64,000 bases of DNA from CAVQFD01 sp963724695 (GCA_963724695.1 CAVRVW010000012.1:868001-932000); one strand, 5' to 3'; shown: positions 49,423 to 60,092, numbered from the stretch's first letter. Program-made: numbers and translations. Notes: generated by a model from the sequence alone, not told the origin.

Positions 49423-49632
49423 GTGCCCGCGGCGCCTCGTCCCGACAAATGTGTAGGCTGCCGGCGGCAGCCGGTCGACCCCCGCTGGCGGCCGTTCTGC
49501 AGCGAGCGCTGCAAGCTGCTCGACCTGGCGCAGTGGGCGGACGGCGGATACCGCGTGGCCGGCGAAGCCGTGGCCGACACCGACCCCGTCGGGGAAGAGG
49601 GCCACGACGGATCCGGCCCTCAGGACGGCTGA
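49423..49632 (+). CDS. yacG: YacG/DUF329 zinc-ribbon protein
   Basis: 69 residues, GTG start. Zinc ribbon CVGCRRQPVDPRWRPFCSER-C with C-x2-C and C-x3-C pairs, then DLAQWADGGYRV, the family end. E. coli YacG inhibits DNA gyrase. The tail is acidic. Immediately downstream of phoU, unrelated to it in function. Confidence 0.8.
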   Translation: MPAAPRPDKCVGCRRQPVDPRWRPFCSERCKLLDLAQWADGGYRVAGEAVADTDPVGEEGHDGSGPQDG

Positions 49633-49648
49633 CCTCGTTCTGTCCGCC

Positions 49649-49679
49649 CGGTTCCCCGTTCCCTGTCCCTGTTCCCAAC
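49649..49679. repeat. short gttccc word repeat
   Basis: ggttccccgttccctgtccc-type words between yacG and gltA; same word as 3757-3798 and 14345-14381. Confidence 0.5.
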
Positions 49680-49692
49680 GCCGTTTACTCTT

Positions 49693-50987
49693 ATGGCCGA
49701 TACCCTGACCGTCGTCGACAACCGCACCGGCAAGAAGTACGAACTGCCCATCCAGGACGGCACGATTCGCGCCATGGACCTCAGGCAGATCAAGACGGGG
49801 CCTGAAGACTTCGGGCTCATGACGTACGACCCGGCGTTCATGAACACCGCCAACTGCCGGAGCGCCATCACGTACATCGACGGCGACAAAGGCACGCTCC
49901 TCTATCGCGGCTACCCGATCGAACAGCTGGCGGAGCAGAGCGACTACCTGGAGACCGCCTATCTGATCCTCTTCGGCGAGCTGCCGACGACGACGCAGCT
50001 GCAGGCCGTGGACGCGCGAGATCACGCTCCACACCATGCTGCACGAGAACATCAAGAAGTTCATGGAGGGGTTCCAGGTACGACGCCCATCCGATGGGCA
50101 TCTTCCTGAGCACGGTCGGCGCGCTGTCGACGTTCAACCGTGACGCCAAGAACATCTTCGATCCGAAGTCGCGCCTGCGTCAGACGCAGCGACTGATCGC
50201 CAAGGTCCCGAGCATCGCGGCCTATGCCTATCGGCACAGCATCGGCCGTCCCTACATCCAGCCCGACAACGACCTGCCCTTCACCGGCAACTTCCTGAAC
50301 ATGCTGTTCAAGATGACCGAGCTGAAGTACCAGGCCAACCCCGTGCTGGTACGCGCGCTCGACGTGCTCTTCATCCTCCACGCGGACCACGAGCAGAACT
50401 GCAGCACGAGCGTGATGCGCAACATCGGCAGCTCGCAGGTGGACCCGTACTCGGCGCTGGCCGGCGCAGCGGCGGCGCTGTACGGTCCGCTGCACGGAGG
50501 CGCCAATGAAGCCGTCCTCCGCATGCTGAACGAAATTGGATCGGTCTCGAAGGTGCCGGAGTTCATCAAGAAGGTGAAGTCCGGCGAGTCGAACACCAAG
50601 CTCATGGGGTTCGGCCACCGCGTCTACAAGTCGTACGACCCGCGCGCGAAGGTCATCAAGAAGATCGCCGATCTCGTGTTCGCCGTGACCGGCAAGAACC
50701 CGCTCCTCGAGATCGCGCTCGAGCTCGAGCGGATTGCCCTCGAGGACGACTACTTCGTCACCCGGAAGCTGTACCCGAACGTGGACTTCTACTCCGGGCT
50801 CATCTACCAGGCCATGAGCTTTCCGGTCGAGATGTTCCCTGTGCTGTTCGCCATTCCCCGGACGGCCGGCTGGGTGGCGCAGTGGGAGGAGATGCTCCTC
50901 GACCCCGAGCAGAAGATCGCGCGGCCGCGCCAGATTTACACGGGCGCCGACGTGCGCACCTACGTGCCCAGGGAGCAGCGCGGCTGA
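49693..50987 (+). CDS. gltA: citrate synthase, frameshifted
   Basis: About 430 residues. Hexameric-type citrate synthase: YRGYPIEQLAE, catalytic His regions HADHEQNCSTSVMRN and GPLHGGANEAVL, GFGHRVYKSYDPRAK and the Asp in NVDFYSGLIYQ. Indels near 50012 and 50076. First step of the TCA cycle. ATG at 49693. Confidence 0.92.
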
Positions 50988-51007
50988 GCATCGCTCGCCG
51001 CCTCTGG

Positions 51008-52172
51008 TCAGCCTTCCAGCAGGCGCCGCAGCTCTTCGTGAGTGAGCGTGCGGTTCGAGGTCTTCGCGACCGCGAGGATGCGATCGACCGTCGCGTCCGG
51101 CGCCGGAAGGCCGCGGCTCTCCAGCCAGAACACCACGTTCGATCGTCCAGACAGCGGGCCGACATCGATCTCCTGCGCGCGGCCGACGAGGCTGGCCGGC
51201 ACCGACGCGTACACTGCGTCCATCAGCCGGCGATCCTCCTTGCGCAGGGCCTTGACGAGCGCCGCCGCGTGCACGCCGGTCGCCGTTCGGAAGGCGTCGC
51301 TGCCCACCACCGGATAGTTGACCGGGATCGGCACGTCGCACGCGCGGGACACGGCGGCGCAGTAGCCGGGCAGGCTGCTCAGGTCGCGATCGAGATACCC
51401 CATCATCACCAGGTTGACGAGCAGCAGGTCCATCGGCGTGTTGCCGGAGCGCTCGCCGATTCCGAGGGCCGAGCCGTGCAGCCGCGTCGCCCCGGCCTCG
51501 AGCGCCGCCAGCGCCGAGGCGACGCCGAACCCGCGGTCCTGGTGCCCGTGCCAGTCGATGCCCGCCTCCACTCCCACCTCCGCCACGACTCTGTCTGGCA
51601 AACCCGACGACGGCTGCCGCGCCCGTCGGCGTCGCGTGGCCCACGGTGTCGGCGATGCAGAGCCGCGACGCGCCGCTCCTCAGCGCCGTCGAAAAGAGCG
51701 CGCGGAGCGAGGCCGGATCCGCCCGTGTCGTGTCTTCGGTGACGAACATGACCGTCAGCCCTTCGCCGACCGCGAAGCGAATGGCGTCCTCGCTGGTCCG
51801 CTGAAGATCGTCGAGGGTCCAGCCTTCCGCGTACTGCCGGACCGGACTGGATCCGATGAACGTGCAGCACTCGACCGGCACACCGGTCCGCTGGACGATG
51901 TCGGCGATCGGCCGGATGTCGGCCACGAGGGTCCGGGCGGCGCAGTTCGCCCGAATCGTCAGCCGTTCCTCGCCAATCGTGCGCGCCAGCCGCTCGGCGT
52001 CGGCGGCCACGCCAGGCCCGGCGCCCGGCAAGCCGATGTCCGCCGTGTCGATGCCGAGCCCGTCCATCCTGCGGAGGATGTCGATCTTTTCTTCAATCGA
52101 GGGCATCCGGACCGACGGCGACTGCAGGCCGTCCCTGAGCGTCTCGTCGTCCAGCATCACCGGCCGGCGCAC
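51008..52172 (-). CDS. LeuA/homocitrate-synthase-like acyltransferase
   Basis: About 388 residues with one indel near 51605. TIM-barrel DDETLRDGLQSPSV at the N-terminus (the usual D-x-TLRDG-x-Q), VTEDTTRADP, and the metal site DWHGHQDRGFGVASALAA. It lacks the long LeuA regulatory domain, so it could be an isopropylmalate, homocitrate or citramalate synthase. GTG at 52172 chosen; a few upstream codons are also open. Next to citrate synthase, another condensing enzyme. Confidence 0.75.
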
Positions 52173-52554
52173 GGTCCCCTGCTCGTTGTTCCAGTCGTGG
52201 ATGAGGGGGTGGAGGACGCGAAGAAGACACTGGGAACGTCACAGACCGATGGCGCTCGTCGCGGCGGCGGGCCAGCGGCACGGCGACGAGAGCCACCACG
52301 AGCACGGCGGCGGCCGAGAGCGACGCGAGGCGGACACCGTCGCGTCTCGCAGTGCGCATCCAATCGTGCATCAGGAGATATGGTGCTCCGTCGCCGGCGG
52401 CAACCGTCGCGGCATGCACGTACCGGCGTCCGGCAAGCACCAGCACGCGGTCGAAGACCACGTTCCAGACGAGAAATGCCAGCACGCACCAGAGCGCGAC
52501 CGCCAGGCGGCTCTGTCGAGCGTGCGATGAGGTCTGCAGTGGCCGTGCGTTCAT
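52093..52554 (-). CDS. small membrane protein
   Basis: ATG at 52554. Two membrane helices (LAVALWCVLAFLVWNVVFDR, LASLSAAAVLVVALVAVPLA) around a short loop (HAATVAAGDGAPYLLMHDW). The real end is probably near 52245 (after RRRDERHRS); the assembled frame runs on over the start of the LeuA-like gene. Function unknown. Confidence 0.5.
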   Translation of the reverse strand: MNARPLQTSSHARQSRLAVALWCVLAFLVWNVVFDRVLVLAGRRYVHAATVAAGDGAPYLLMHDWMRTARRDGVRLASLSAAAVLVVALVAVPLARRRDERHRSVTFPVSSSRPPPPHPRLEQRAGDRAPAGDAGRRDAQGRPAVAVGPDALD

Positions 52555-52585
52555 CTTCGTGGCCCGCTCTTCGTGGCCTAGTGTC

Positions 52586-54160
52586 CTAGCGTCGCACGGG
52601 CGGCGGCATCTCCGCCTTCTCGAATCGTGGCAGCATCTCCTCGCGCATCGCCAGGTGGTACACAGTCGCGGCGATGACAATCGTCGCGGCCTTGACATCG
52701 CTCTCGAGCACCCGTTCGTAGGTGTCCAGGTTGGTGTGGTGCGTGTGCGTGTCGTACTCGATCGGGTCCTGCACGAAGTTGATGCCCGGGAGACCCGCGT
52801 TGTTGAAGGACGTGCTGTCGGTGCCACCCGTGTTGCGGCTCCGGTTGGCATAGGCGCCCACCACGCCGAGGTCGGCGAACGGTGCCAGCGCCTCTCTGAT
52901 GACCGCCGCCGCCGAGGCCGGCCCGAACACGTTGGCGCCGCGCGGCCGGCCCGTCCCGCTGTCCAGATTGAGGTATGCCGTCAAGGTCCCGAACGCTTCA
53001 GTGGGCGCCTCGAACGAACCGAACGTCTGCGCGACGTAGGCGCGCGAGCCCAGCAGGCCCTGCTCCTCGCCGCTCCAGAGCGCCACGCGAATCGTCCGTC
53101 GAGGCCGCACGCCCAGCGCCTTCAGCGTGCGCGCCACCTCCATCATCACGGCGCACCCCACGGCGTTGTCCGTCGCGCCCGTCGCGGAGTGCCACGAGTC
53201 GAGGTGTCCGCCGATCACGATCACCTCGTTGCGCTTGTCGGTGCCTTCGATTTCGGCAACGGCGTTGTACTGGGTGCGACCCTCCGGGTAGATGCGGTTG
53301 ACGATGTCGAACTCCAATTCGACGGGCGTTCCGTCCGCCAGAATGCGTGCGATGCGCCCGTAGTCCTCGTTGCGCATGACGACCGTGGGCACGGTCCGGG
53401 TCAGGTCGAACGTCCGGTTGTCGAACGCGGCGATCTGCCCGTGCTCACGACGCGCGTCATTGATGCGGATCAGGGCGCCGCTCGAGACGAGAAACTGGTC
53501 GATGCGGCGGCTGATCTCGGCGCCAGCCATCGGCGGCGGCGGTGGCGGCGTGGGGCCGCCTCGGCCTCGTCCTCCCCCTCCGGGAGGACCACCACGATTG
53601 GGATCGAAGAGCGCTTGCACTTGCGCCTCGTCCCGGCGCTTGGCGGGTGGCGTGAGGTTGACCGGCGCCGGTACGGATGCACCCGCCAGCACGATGCGGC
53701 CCTGCACCTGACTCTTGATCCCTTCGAGGTAGGCCGTCAGCTGTTCCGGCGTGGTGCGATCCGGCGGGATCAGATGGAACGCCTGTGCGCGAACGGTACC
53801 GGACGGCAAGCCCGGCGTCCACGCCAGCACCTCGGCCGTCAGCTGGTCCTTGACCGGAGAGAGGATGTGGGCGGTAAACCGTTCGTTCGCCCATCCGGCG
53901 TGCCCGAACTCCCAGGGTTCCATCCGGCCGCCCGTCATCCCCCACGAACCCATGGTGTGCACGGCCCATTCGCCTGCCGCTTTCAGGCTCGGCGAGCCCG
54001 TTACGCGGGGGCCATGGACGTCGGTCAGGTAATGGATAGAGCGCATGACCTGCGACCGCTCGTTCACTTCGTCGCGGATGCGCGCGTTGATGTCCTGCTG
54101 CGCTGCCGTGGTCGCGAGCGCCGCGACCAGCAGCGTGGGGACGAGCCAGAGCCTTCTCAT
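52586..54160 (-). CDS. secreted M28 metallopeptidase
   Basis: 524 residues with a signal peptide (RRLWLVPTLLVAALATTAA). Protease-associated insert (about 115-300) with a long Gly/Pro stretch (GGPPGGGGRGRGG), then zinc ligands IGGHLDSWHSATGATDNAVG (His, Asp), SGEEQGLLGSRAY (catalytic Glu pair), LNLDSGTGR and DTHTHHTNLDTYERV. An aminopeptidase or carboxypeptidase of exported type. Frame intact over its whole length. Confidence 0.92.
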   Translation of the reverse strand: MRRLWLVPTLLVAALATTAAQQDINARIRDEVNERSQVMRSIHYLTDVHGPRVTGSPSLKAAGEWAVHTMGSWGMTGGRMEPWEFGHAGWANERFTAHILSPVKDQLTAEVLAWTPGLPSGTVRAQAFHLIPPDRTTPEQLTAYLEGIKSQVQGRIVLAGASVPAPVNLTPPAKRRDEAQVQALFDPNRGGPPGGGGRGRGGPTPPPPPPMAGAEISRRIDQFLVSSGALIRINDARREHGQIAAFDNRTFDLTRTVPTVVMRNEDYGRIARILADGTPVELEFDIVNRIYPEGRTQYNAVAEIEGTDKRNEVIVIGGHLDSWHSATGATDNAVGCAVMMEVARTLKALGVRPRRTIRVALWSGEEQGLLGSRAYVAQTFGSFEAPTEAFGTLTAYLNLDSGTGRPRGANVFGPASAAAVIREALAPFADLGVVGAYANRSRNTGGTDSTSFNNAGLPGINFVQDPIEYDTHTHHTNLDTYERVLESDVKAATIVIAATVYHLAMREEMLPRFEKAEMPPPVRR

Positions 54161-54184
54161 AGCGCGATACTACCGGGCGCTCAC

Positions 54185-54295
54185 GAAATTAGGAATTGGG
54201 AATTAGGAATTACGAATTCGTGCCCTGAGCCCTAGGCCATGAGCCCTGAGCCTAGTGCCTAGTGCCCCTGGAGCCTGAAGCCGGAAGCCTGTAGT
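54185..54295. repeat. heptamer and ggctca repeats; encode the DinB C-terminus
   Basis: 7-mers ttaggaa/ttgggaa/ttacgaa (54188-54222) are followed by cctgagc/cctagtg/cctggagc words (54223-54295). The second part lies inside the 3' end of the DinB gene. Confidence 0.65.
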
Positions 54296-54770
54296 CCTTG
54301 TAGAGCCGCTTCAGCAGCTGCACCTGGCCAGCGTGATAGAGGTCGTGGGCGGCGATGCCCCGTATGGCGAAGCCGAGTGAGTAGGCACTCCCGGGCGCGC
54401 GCTGTTTGAGAGCCGCGTCGGGCAACGCAGCGACTGCCGCCCTCAGCAGCTGGTGCTCACTCCTCAGGAGCTGGAGGTCGCCCCGCCAGGCCCGCTCCAG
54501 GGCGCTCCCGCGGCGCTCGGGGCGCTCGAACCAGTTGCTGCCTTCGAGCGGGAAGCTCCCGCGCTTCTCGCCGGTGATGAGGCGCCGCACGGCGTACTTC
54601 CAGTACGCCGCGTGCACCGTGAGCTCCCAGATGTTGTGCGAATGTGGCGACGCCCGCCACGCGGCTTGCGCGGCGCCGACGCCCCGGAGCGCACCCCGGA
54701 GCGTCGGTCCGTGCCAGGCCTTCTTGTCGAACCCGCCGTCAATGACCTTGAGCAGCAGTTCGATCGACAC
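54252..54770 (-). CDS. DinB-family protein with repeat-derived tail
   Basis: 172 residues. GTG at 54770, 5 nt after the lectin-like gene stop. Metal His in IWELTVHAAYWKYAVR and in GIAAHDLYHAGQVQLLKRL; the last 13 residues (RLPASGSRGTRH) are coded by repeat words. Probably translated with the gene before it. Confidence 0.75.
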   Translation of the reverse strand: MSIELLLKVIDGGFDKKAWHGPTLRGALRGVGAAQAAWRASPHSHNIWELTVHAAYWKYAVRRLITGEKRGSFPLEGSNWFERPERRGSALERAWRGDLQLLRSEHQLLRAAVAALPDAALKQRAPGSAYSLGFAIRGIAAHDLYHAGQVQLLKRLYKDYRLPASGSRGTRH

Positions 54771-54775
54771 GTGCG

Positions 54776-55438
54776 TCAGTTGGCCGCGAAGCAGTAAAAG
54801 AGCCCCGCCCCGCCGGTGGCGACGAGATTGGGCTGGCTGCAGCCCTTCGACCCGTGCGCCGAGTTCCACGAATTCGGGTTGGCGCCGCCTCCCTGCTTGT
54901 CGTGGTGGCCCATCAGCACGCTGCCCTCGGCGCTGCTCGTGTAGCCGTTGCAGGTGGAATCAGCGCCGGCAGCGGCCGCGGTGCCGTCCAGCTGGGATCC
55001 TGTGAGGATGTCGTGCGTGTTCGGCGTGTCGCCGCGCCCGTTGACGACGGCGCCCTTCTCGGTCAGCGAGCCATCCTTGCCGAGCAGGTTCTTGTCGCTG
55101 TGCAGATCTGCGACGCTTTGCGCGACCACCACGCCCTTGGCGTTCTGCCACGGACCCTTGCCGATCCGATCGCGGGCGTTGACAGCAGCCTGACCGCCCG
55201 AGGCCGGCATGCTCAGGTACGCGCGCCACGTCCGGCTGCCGGCGCCGACCGCCGACGCCAGCTTCTGGCAATGCGCATCGGCCCCGGCGAGGCCGCCGAG
55301 GTTCGCACCATTGCCCGATCCGACGCTCGTGATGAAGAAGCTCAGGTTCGGCGTGTTCTGCGCCTGGACGACGGTCAGACCGATGCCGAGCGCCGCAGAA
55401 AGCGCCAAGCCGGCGGTAAGGGATTTCATGCAGGTCAT
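54776..55438 (-). CDS. secreted lectin-like protein
   Basis: 220 residues. ATG at 55438 with a clear site (aaggagatatcga). Signal peptide to VVQAQ; then LSFFITSVGSGNGANLGGLA, ADAHCQKLA, RTWRAYLS, DTPNTHDILTGSQLDG, GHHDKQGGG and FYCFA with cysteines spaced as in a widespread family of extracellular proteins with a C-type-lectin/endostatin-like fold. Ligand unknown. Confidence 0.7.
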   Translation of the reverse strand: MTCMKSLTAGLALSAALGIGLTVVQAQNTPNLSFFITSVGSGNGANLGGLAGADAHCQKLASAVGAGSRTWRAYLSMPASGGQAAVNARDRIGKGPWQNAKGVVVAQSVADLHSDKNLLGKDGSLTEKGAVVNGRGDTPNTHDILTGSQLDGTAAAAGADSTCNGYTSSAEGSVLMGHHDKQGGGANPNSWNSAHGSKGCSQPNLVATGGAGLFYCFAAN

Positions 55439-55559
55439 TCGATATCTCCTTGGAATTGCCCCGTAAACAGCGTCTCCCTGCGGTCCGGCGGCCGGTCCGC
55501 CCGACGCCGGGCCGAATTGTAGTCCGTCTTCCGTCCCGCCGATACACCGGAGGCTGACG

Positions 55560-56051
55560 ATGGGCCAGACTCTCCATACATCCGAGTACAGAATCGAGAA
55601 GGCCAGAACCGATGCTGTGCTCGTGCTGGCCAACGGCGAGACCGCCCGCGGTCAGTTCTTCGTTGGCGTCCACGGCCGGTCGAGCGCCCCGGAGCGCGTC
55701 GCCGAACTGCTGAACCGGGAGGACGGGTTCTTCCCGTTCGAGATCCACGAGCCCGACGGCCCGCGAACGGTGCTCTACAACCGTCTCCAGGTCATGACCG
55801 TGGCGCTGGCCGAGGAAGAGGCCCGGCTCGACGCCGGGTACGACGTCGCGACGCCGCGCGCCATCTCGGTCCGCCTGCTGAACAACCAGCGGCTGACAGG
55901 ATGGATCCGGATCCATCGACCCGAGGGCCGCGACCGGCTGAGCGACTGGACGCGTCAGCCCGAGCTCTTCCGCTATGTCGAGACCGACACAGCCACTTAC
56001 CTGATCAATATGTCACACGTCGTCGAGGTCATCGAGGTGGCGGAGCCATGA
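55560..56051 (+). CDS. protein of unknown function upstream of pilT
   Basis: 163 residues. Beta-rich (VLVLANGETARGQFFVGVHG, LNNQRLTGWIRIHRPEGR, TATYLINMSHVVEVIEV) with no membrane segment. Stop overlaps pilT (ATGA), so the two are co-translated; a role with type IV pili or twitching control is inferred only from that. Confidence 0.65.
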   Translation: MGQTLHTSEYRIEKARTDAVLVLANGETARGQFFVGVHGRSSAPERVAELLNREDGFFPFEIHEPDGPRTVLYNRLQVMTVALAEEEARLDAGYDVATPRAISVRLLNNQRLTGWIRIHRPEGRDRLSDWTRQPELFRYVETDTATYLINMSHVVEVIEVAEP

Positions 56052-57157
56052 GCGACACGCCGGCAGTGATCGACGCGCTCTTTCACGCCATGTGCGCCGC
56101 CGGCGCATCGGACCTGCACCTCTCGGTGGGATCGCCGGTCGTGATCCGGAAGGACGGTCACATGCAGCCGCTCGACGCGGCTACCGGGCCCTTGTCGGCG
56201 GAAGACGTGGAGGAGCTGATCACGCCCATCATGCCCGAACGGAATCGGCAGGAGTTCCGGGAGCGGCACGACACCGACTTTGCGTACGAGATACCGGATC
56301 TGGCGCGGTTTCGCGCCAACGCCTTCCGCGACCGGCGCGGGCCCGGCGGCGTCTTCCGCGTCATCCCGAGCAAGATCCTGACGGCCGAGCAACTCGGGCT
56401 GTCGCAGGCCATCCTGCAGCTCTGCCAGCTGAGCAAGGGCCTCGTCCTGGTGACCGGGCCGACCGGTTCCGGCAAGTCGACCACGCTCTGCGCGATGGTC
56501 GACTACATCAACCGGACGCGGCAGGAGCACATCATCACGATCGAGGACCCGATCGAGTTCGTTCACCAGAACAACAAGTGCCTGATCAACCAGCGCGAGG
56601 TCCGGACGCACACCAATTCGTTCAAGGATGCGCTGCGCGCGGCGCTGCGTGAAGATCCCGACATCGTGCTCGTCGGCGAGCTGCGCGACCTCGAGACGGT
56701 CGCCATCGCCATCGAGACGGCAGAAACGGGCCACCTGGTCTTCGGCACCCTCCACACGACGACGGCCGCCTCAACGGTCGATCGCGTGATCGATCAGTTC
56801 CCGTCGGACCGGCAGGCGCAGATCCGCATCATGCTGTCCGAATCGCTGAAGGGGGTCATCGCGCAGACGCTCTGCAGGAAGATCGGCGGCGGCCGCGCTG
56901 CGGCGCTCGAGGTGCTCATCGCCACCGGCGCGGTCAGCAACCTGATCCGCGAGGGCAAGACGTTCCAGATTCCGTCGATGATGCAGGTGGGCCGCGGCGT
57001 CGGAATGGTCTCGCTCAACGACGCGCTCATGGAGCTCGTCACGAAGAAGATCGTCGCCCCCGACGAGGCCTACTCCAAGGCCGTGGACAAGAGCGGATTC
57101 GAGGCCCTGCTGAAGCGCGCCGGGCTGGACCACAAGCCGAAAGCGGTCCAGACTTAG
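56048..57157 (+). CDS. pilT: twitching motility ATPase PilT
   Basis: 369 residues. N-terminal GASDLHLSVGSPVVIRKDG, Walker A VTGPTGSGKSTTL, Asp box ITIEDPIEFVHQ, Walker B DIVLVGELRDLETVAIAIE and His box TGHLVFGTLHTTTA; C-terminal SLNDALMELVTKK. Drives pilus retraction. The motif that is AIRNLRE in many PilT is not visible; the PilT/PilU choice leans to PilT by length. Confidence 0.9.
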   Translation: MSDTPAVIDALFHAMCAAGASDLHLSVGSPVVIRKDGHMQPLDAATGPLSAEDVEELITPIMPERNRQEFRERHDTDFAYEIPDLARFRANAFRDRRGPGGVFRVIPSKILTAEQLGLSQAILQLCQLSKGLVLVTGPTGSGKSTTLCAMVDYINRTRQEHIITIEDPIEFVHQNNKCLINQREVRTHTNSFKDALRAALREDPDIVLVGELRDLETVAIAIETAETGHLVFGTLHTTTAASTVDRVIDQFPSDRQAQIRIMLSESLKGVIAQTLCRKIGGGRAAALEVLIATGAVSNLIREGKTFQIPSMMQVGRGVGMVSLNDALMELVTKKIVAPDEAYSKAVDKSGFEALLKRAGLDHKPKAVQT

Positions 57158-57273
57158 GACTTAGGACTTAGGACTTAGGACTTAGGACTTGGCAGGATCA
57201 TGAGCCCTGAGCCGATCCCAAGTCCCTGAATCCCAAGTCCCCGAATCCCAAGTCCCTGAATCCCAAGTCCCAA
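57158..57273. repeat. ggactta heptamer array with inverse arm
   Basis: Five exact ggactta units (57158-57190), then a spacer and ccaagtccctgaat/cccaagtcc words (57215-57273) as partial inverse. Lies between converging stops of pilT and the DUF5916 gene. Confidence 0.75.
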
Positions 57274-59536
57274 CTATCTCGATAGCAAATAAGTCATCTT
57301 CACAATCACCTGGCGATTGCGAATCTCCGGCACGTGCGGCATCGTGGCCAGCGCATCGTCGTAGACCACGTACACGTCGCTGCCGGGGCGGTATACGAAG
57401 TTGTAGCGGACGCTCGTGCTGAACTGGTGCGTGGACGAGTTGTACTGCGAGAGCGTGCGGAGCGTCATGCGCGGCGAGATGGCGTAGTCAAAGCGCAGGA
57501 TGCCCAGGTTGATGAGGAACGCACCCCACGGCAGGTTGACGTCGTTTCTCTGGATGGCGAACTCGGCCGATATCTGGCTCGTGGCCCTGAAGCCGAGCGT
57601 CGCGTCGGTGTCGGTGCGCGTCCCGTCGTAGAAGGTCTGGGGCGAGTACGCAGAGGCGCCCGTACACCCGACGGGCGGGGTTGGTGTTCCCCATGAACAT
57701 CCACTCGTGGAACCGATACGCCCCGGCCGGGATGATCACGCCTGGCTGAATGCGGAACGGATCGTCCAACTGATCGAACCAGTCGTTGTACCAGACGTTC
57801 AGGTACGCGCCGTTCTGGAACCGCGTCCCGAGCATGGTGTGGATCCGGCGCGTGAGCAGGCGGTTGTCCTGGTCCGTCGTATAGGTGATGTTGGCCATCG
57901 GCTCCATCACGCGGATGAGCCCCCCGGGGCGCGGGTTCCGCTCGATGTGCGCCTTCGACGTCCGGATGCCCTTTCGCGGCACGAACCCGACCTCGCTGTT
58001 GAAGTTGTCCTCGATGTCGGTGAACTCGGCGAAGGTGTTCCACTTCCGGTCCAGGAACAGCGCGCGCACGTGGTACGCCTGCTGGCCCTCGGTCATGCCG
58101 GGCGAGGCGCTCTGTGCGAAGAAAGAATGCACCGAGAAGCTCTGAGTGGGCACAAACAGCACATCGCTGGCCACGAGCCGGTTGTAGTTTGACGAGCCGG
58201 CCGATTCCTTGTTGATGACGAGCCCTCCGGCCTTGGAGCGGGACATGAACTCCTTGCTGTACCGCGCCACCAGGAAATTGTCTCCGGGCCGGCCGACGAC
58301 TTCGTTGGTCTGGAGATCCAGCATCGCGATGTTGTGGCCGCCGGCGACCTTGCCCGTCATGCGCGCGCCACCGATGATCGGAATCTCCTGACCAGTGTCA
58401 GAAAGCCCGATCCGACGGCTGAAGAACAGATCCATCGCCCGGTCGGTGCCTTGCGTGCTGATGGAGAACTGCCCTGAGTTCTCCAGGAAGAAGTCGCGCT
58501 TCTCCGGGAAGAACAACGGGAACCTGGTCAGGTTCACCTGTTGTTCGTCGACCTCCGCCTGGGCGAAGTCGGTATTGAGCGTGAGGTCGAGCGTCAGCCC
58601 TGAGCCGACGCCGTACTTCACGTCGACGCCCACATCGCGGAGAGGTTGGTTGAGCGTGACCGCACCGGCACGGTCGCTCTTCCCGCCGGCGATCGCGTAG
58701 GGCTTGATGCGCAGGTCGAGGCCGCGGTTCAGGCCGCGCATGCCGCCGACCGTGCCGGCCATACTGACCTGGGGGAGCCCATACGGCTTCGGAATGGGCG
58801 CCCAGTAGACCTGCTCGTTCTTGCGCCGGATGTTGCGCATGAAGTTGAGGCCCCATTCCTGCGCATCCATCGCGGGCGACCGCACCGTCACCATCGGGAT
58901 CGCAATCTCGACCACCCATCCGTCGTCGATGCGCCTGGCGGCCGCCACCCACACGCCGTCCCAGTTGCGGTTGATGTTGGAGGACGCCCCGCGCGCGTTG
59001 CCACCGCCCTCTTCGAAGATCTGCTGCTCCAGCTTCGCGCCCAGCGGATTGGTCACGAACATGTAGCCGGACCTGGAATCGCGGAACGTATCCAGGATGA
59101 TCTGGAAATTGTCTTCCTCGAGAATGCGGGGGGAGTCGCGCCGCATTTCGGTGGCGACAACGCCGCCAGGCTCGGAGTCGAAGGCGTGCACACCGATATA
59201 TAGTCGCTCGGCGTCGTACAGCACCCGCACCTCCGTGCGCTCGGTGGCGGGCTCGCCATTCGACGGTTCCTGCTGCGTAAAGCTGTCGACGATGGTCGCT
59301 TCTTCCCAAGCCGCGTCGTCGAGTACTCCGTCGATTTCAACAGGTGTGTTGGCGCGATGCGCGTCGATGAGGTAGCCCTCACGCGGCGGACGGCGCGCCT
59401 CCTGATGCACGTGGGGTTGAGCCGACACCGGCGGAGTCCCCGTCGGTCCAAGCAGGAACAGCGCGGCGAGCGGGCAGGTCCACAGGCGGACCCGGCGGGT
59501 TGTGTTCACGCGACCTCTAGCCGCGTATCTTCTCAT
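57274..59536 (-). CDS. DUF5916 outer-membrane protein with CBM9-like domain
   Basis: About 755 residues. ATG at 59536; signal peptide VRLWTCPLAALFLLG. N-terminal carbohydrate-binding-like domain (VEIDGVLDDAAWEEATIV, LYIGVHAFDSEPG), then a long beta barrel (PLFFPEKRDFFLENSGQF, the DUF5916 mark). One indel near 57655. Probably binds sugars or proteins at the surface; role unknown. The start region is built of ggcgggagcatg words, so the first codons are uncertain. Confidence 0.8.
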
Positions 59537-59580
59537 GCTCCCGCCATGCATGCTCCCGCCATGCGGTGTCATGCTCCCGA
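59533..59580. repeat. short tandem at the DUF5916 start
   Basis: Three copies of catgctcccgc(catg) words, each with an ATG on the minus strand, so the gene has several alternative starts. Confidence 0.5.
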
Positions 59581-59668
59581 CAGGGGGGCTTCGGGCTCCG
59601 GCTGGCGCTGGGTGTGTAGGTATTTCGCCCGCATTCCCTGGTGGCGGGCAAGACGGCTGCCACGGGGG

Positions 59669-59833
59669 TCAGCGGGTGAGTAGACGCACCAGGCGCACCA
59701 GCGGAGCCACCTCGCCGCCATGCGCACGCTGCCACGAGGCAAACCGGGAGACGTCATCCCGCCGAAGCCTCGAACGGGACTGGCGCGACGGCTGGCGGTT
59801 GGACGTCAGAACGACCCGACGATGTCTCAGCAT
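59669..59833 (-). CDS. small Arg-rich protein, doubtful
   Basis: 54 residues, ATG at 59833 with a strong site (ctggagggggtgcag). Reads DDVSRFASWQRAHGGEV and APLVRLVRLLTR. The ribosome site and regular composition support it; no family is known to me. Apart from it, 59537-60092 shows no gene. Confidence 0.35.
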   Translation of the reverse strand: MLRHRRVVLTSNRQPSRQSRSRLRRDDVSRFASWQRAHGGEVAPLVRLVRLLTR

Positions 59834-60092
59834 CTGCACCCCCTCCAGAAGAAATATCGACCCTGGCTCCACTGGCGATTAGCTGAACAGTCGGCGACGG
59901 ACATTCCTGTAGGCCGCCAGGGCGTCCCGCACAGCCTTGTGGGTTTTTCCGCGGCGGCCAGAGCCGGGCAGGAGAAATTCCCAGGGAAATTGGCCCGATT
60001 CCTGGGGAAGGCGCTGGCGCTGCGCTTGCAATTGTGTGTAGCCGGCGTTGTTACACGCCCGCTTCACCATGAGAGTCAGGAGGACGGACAGC

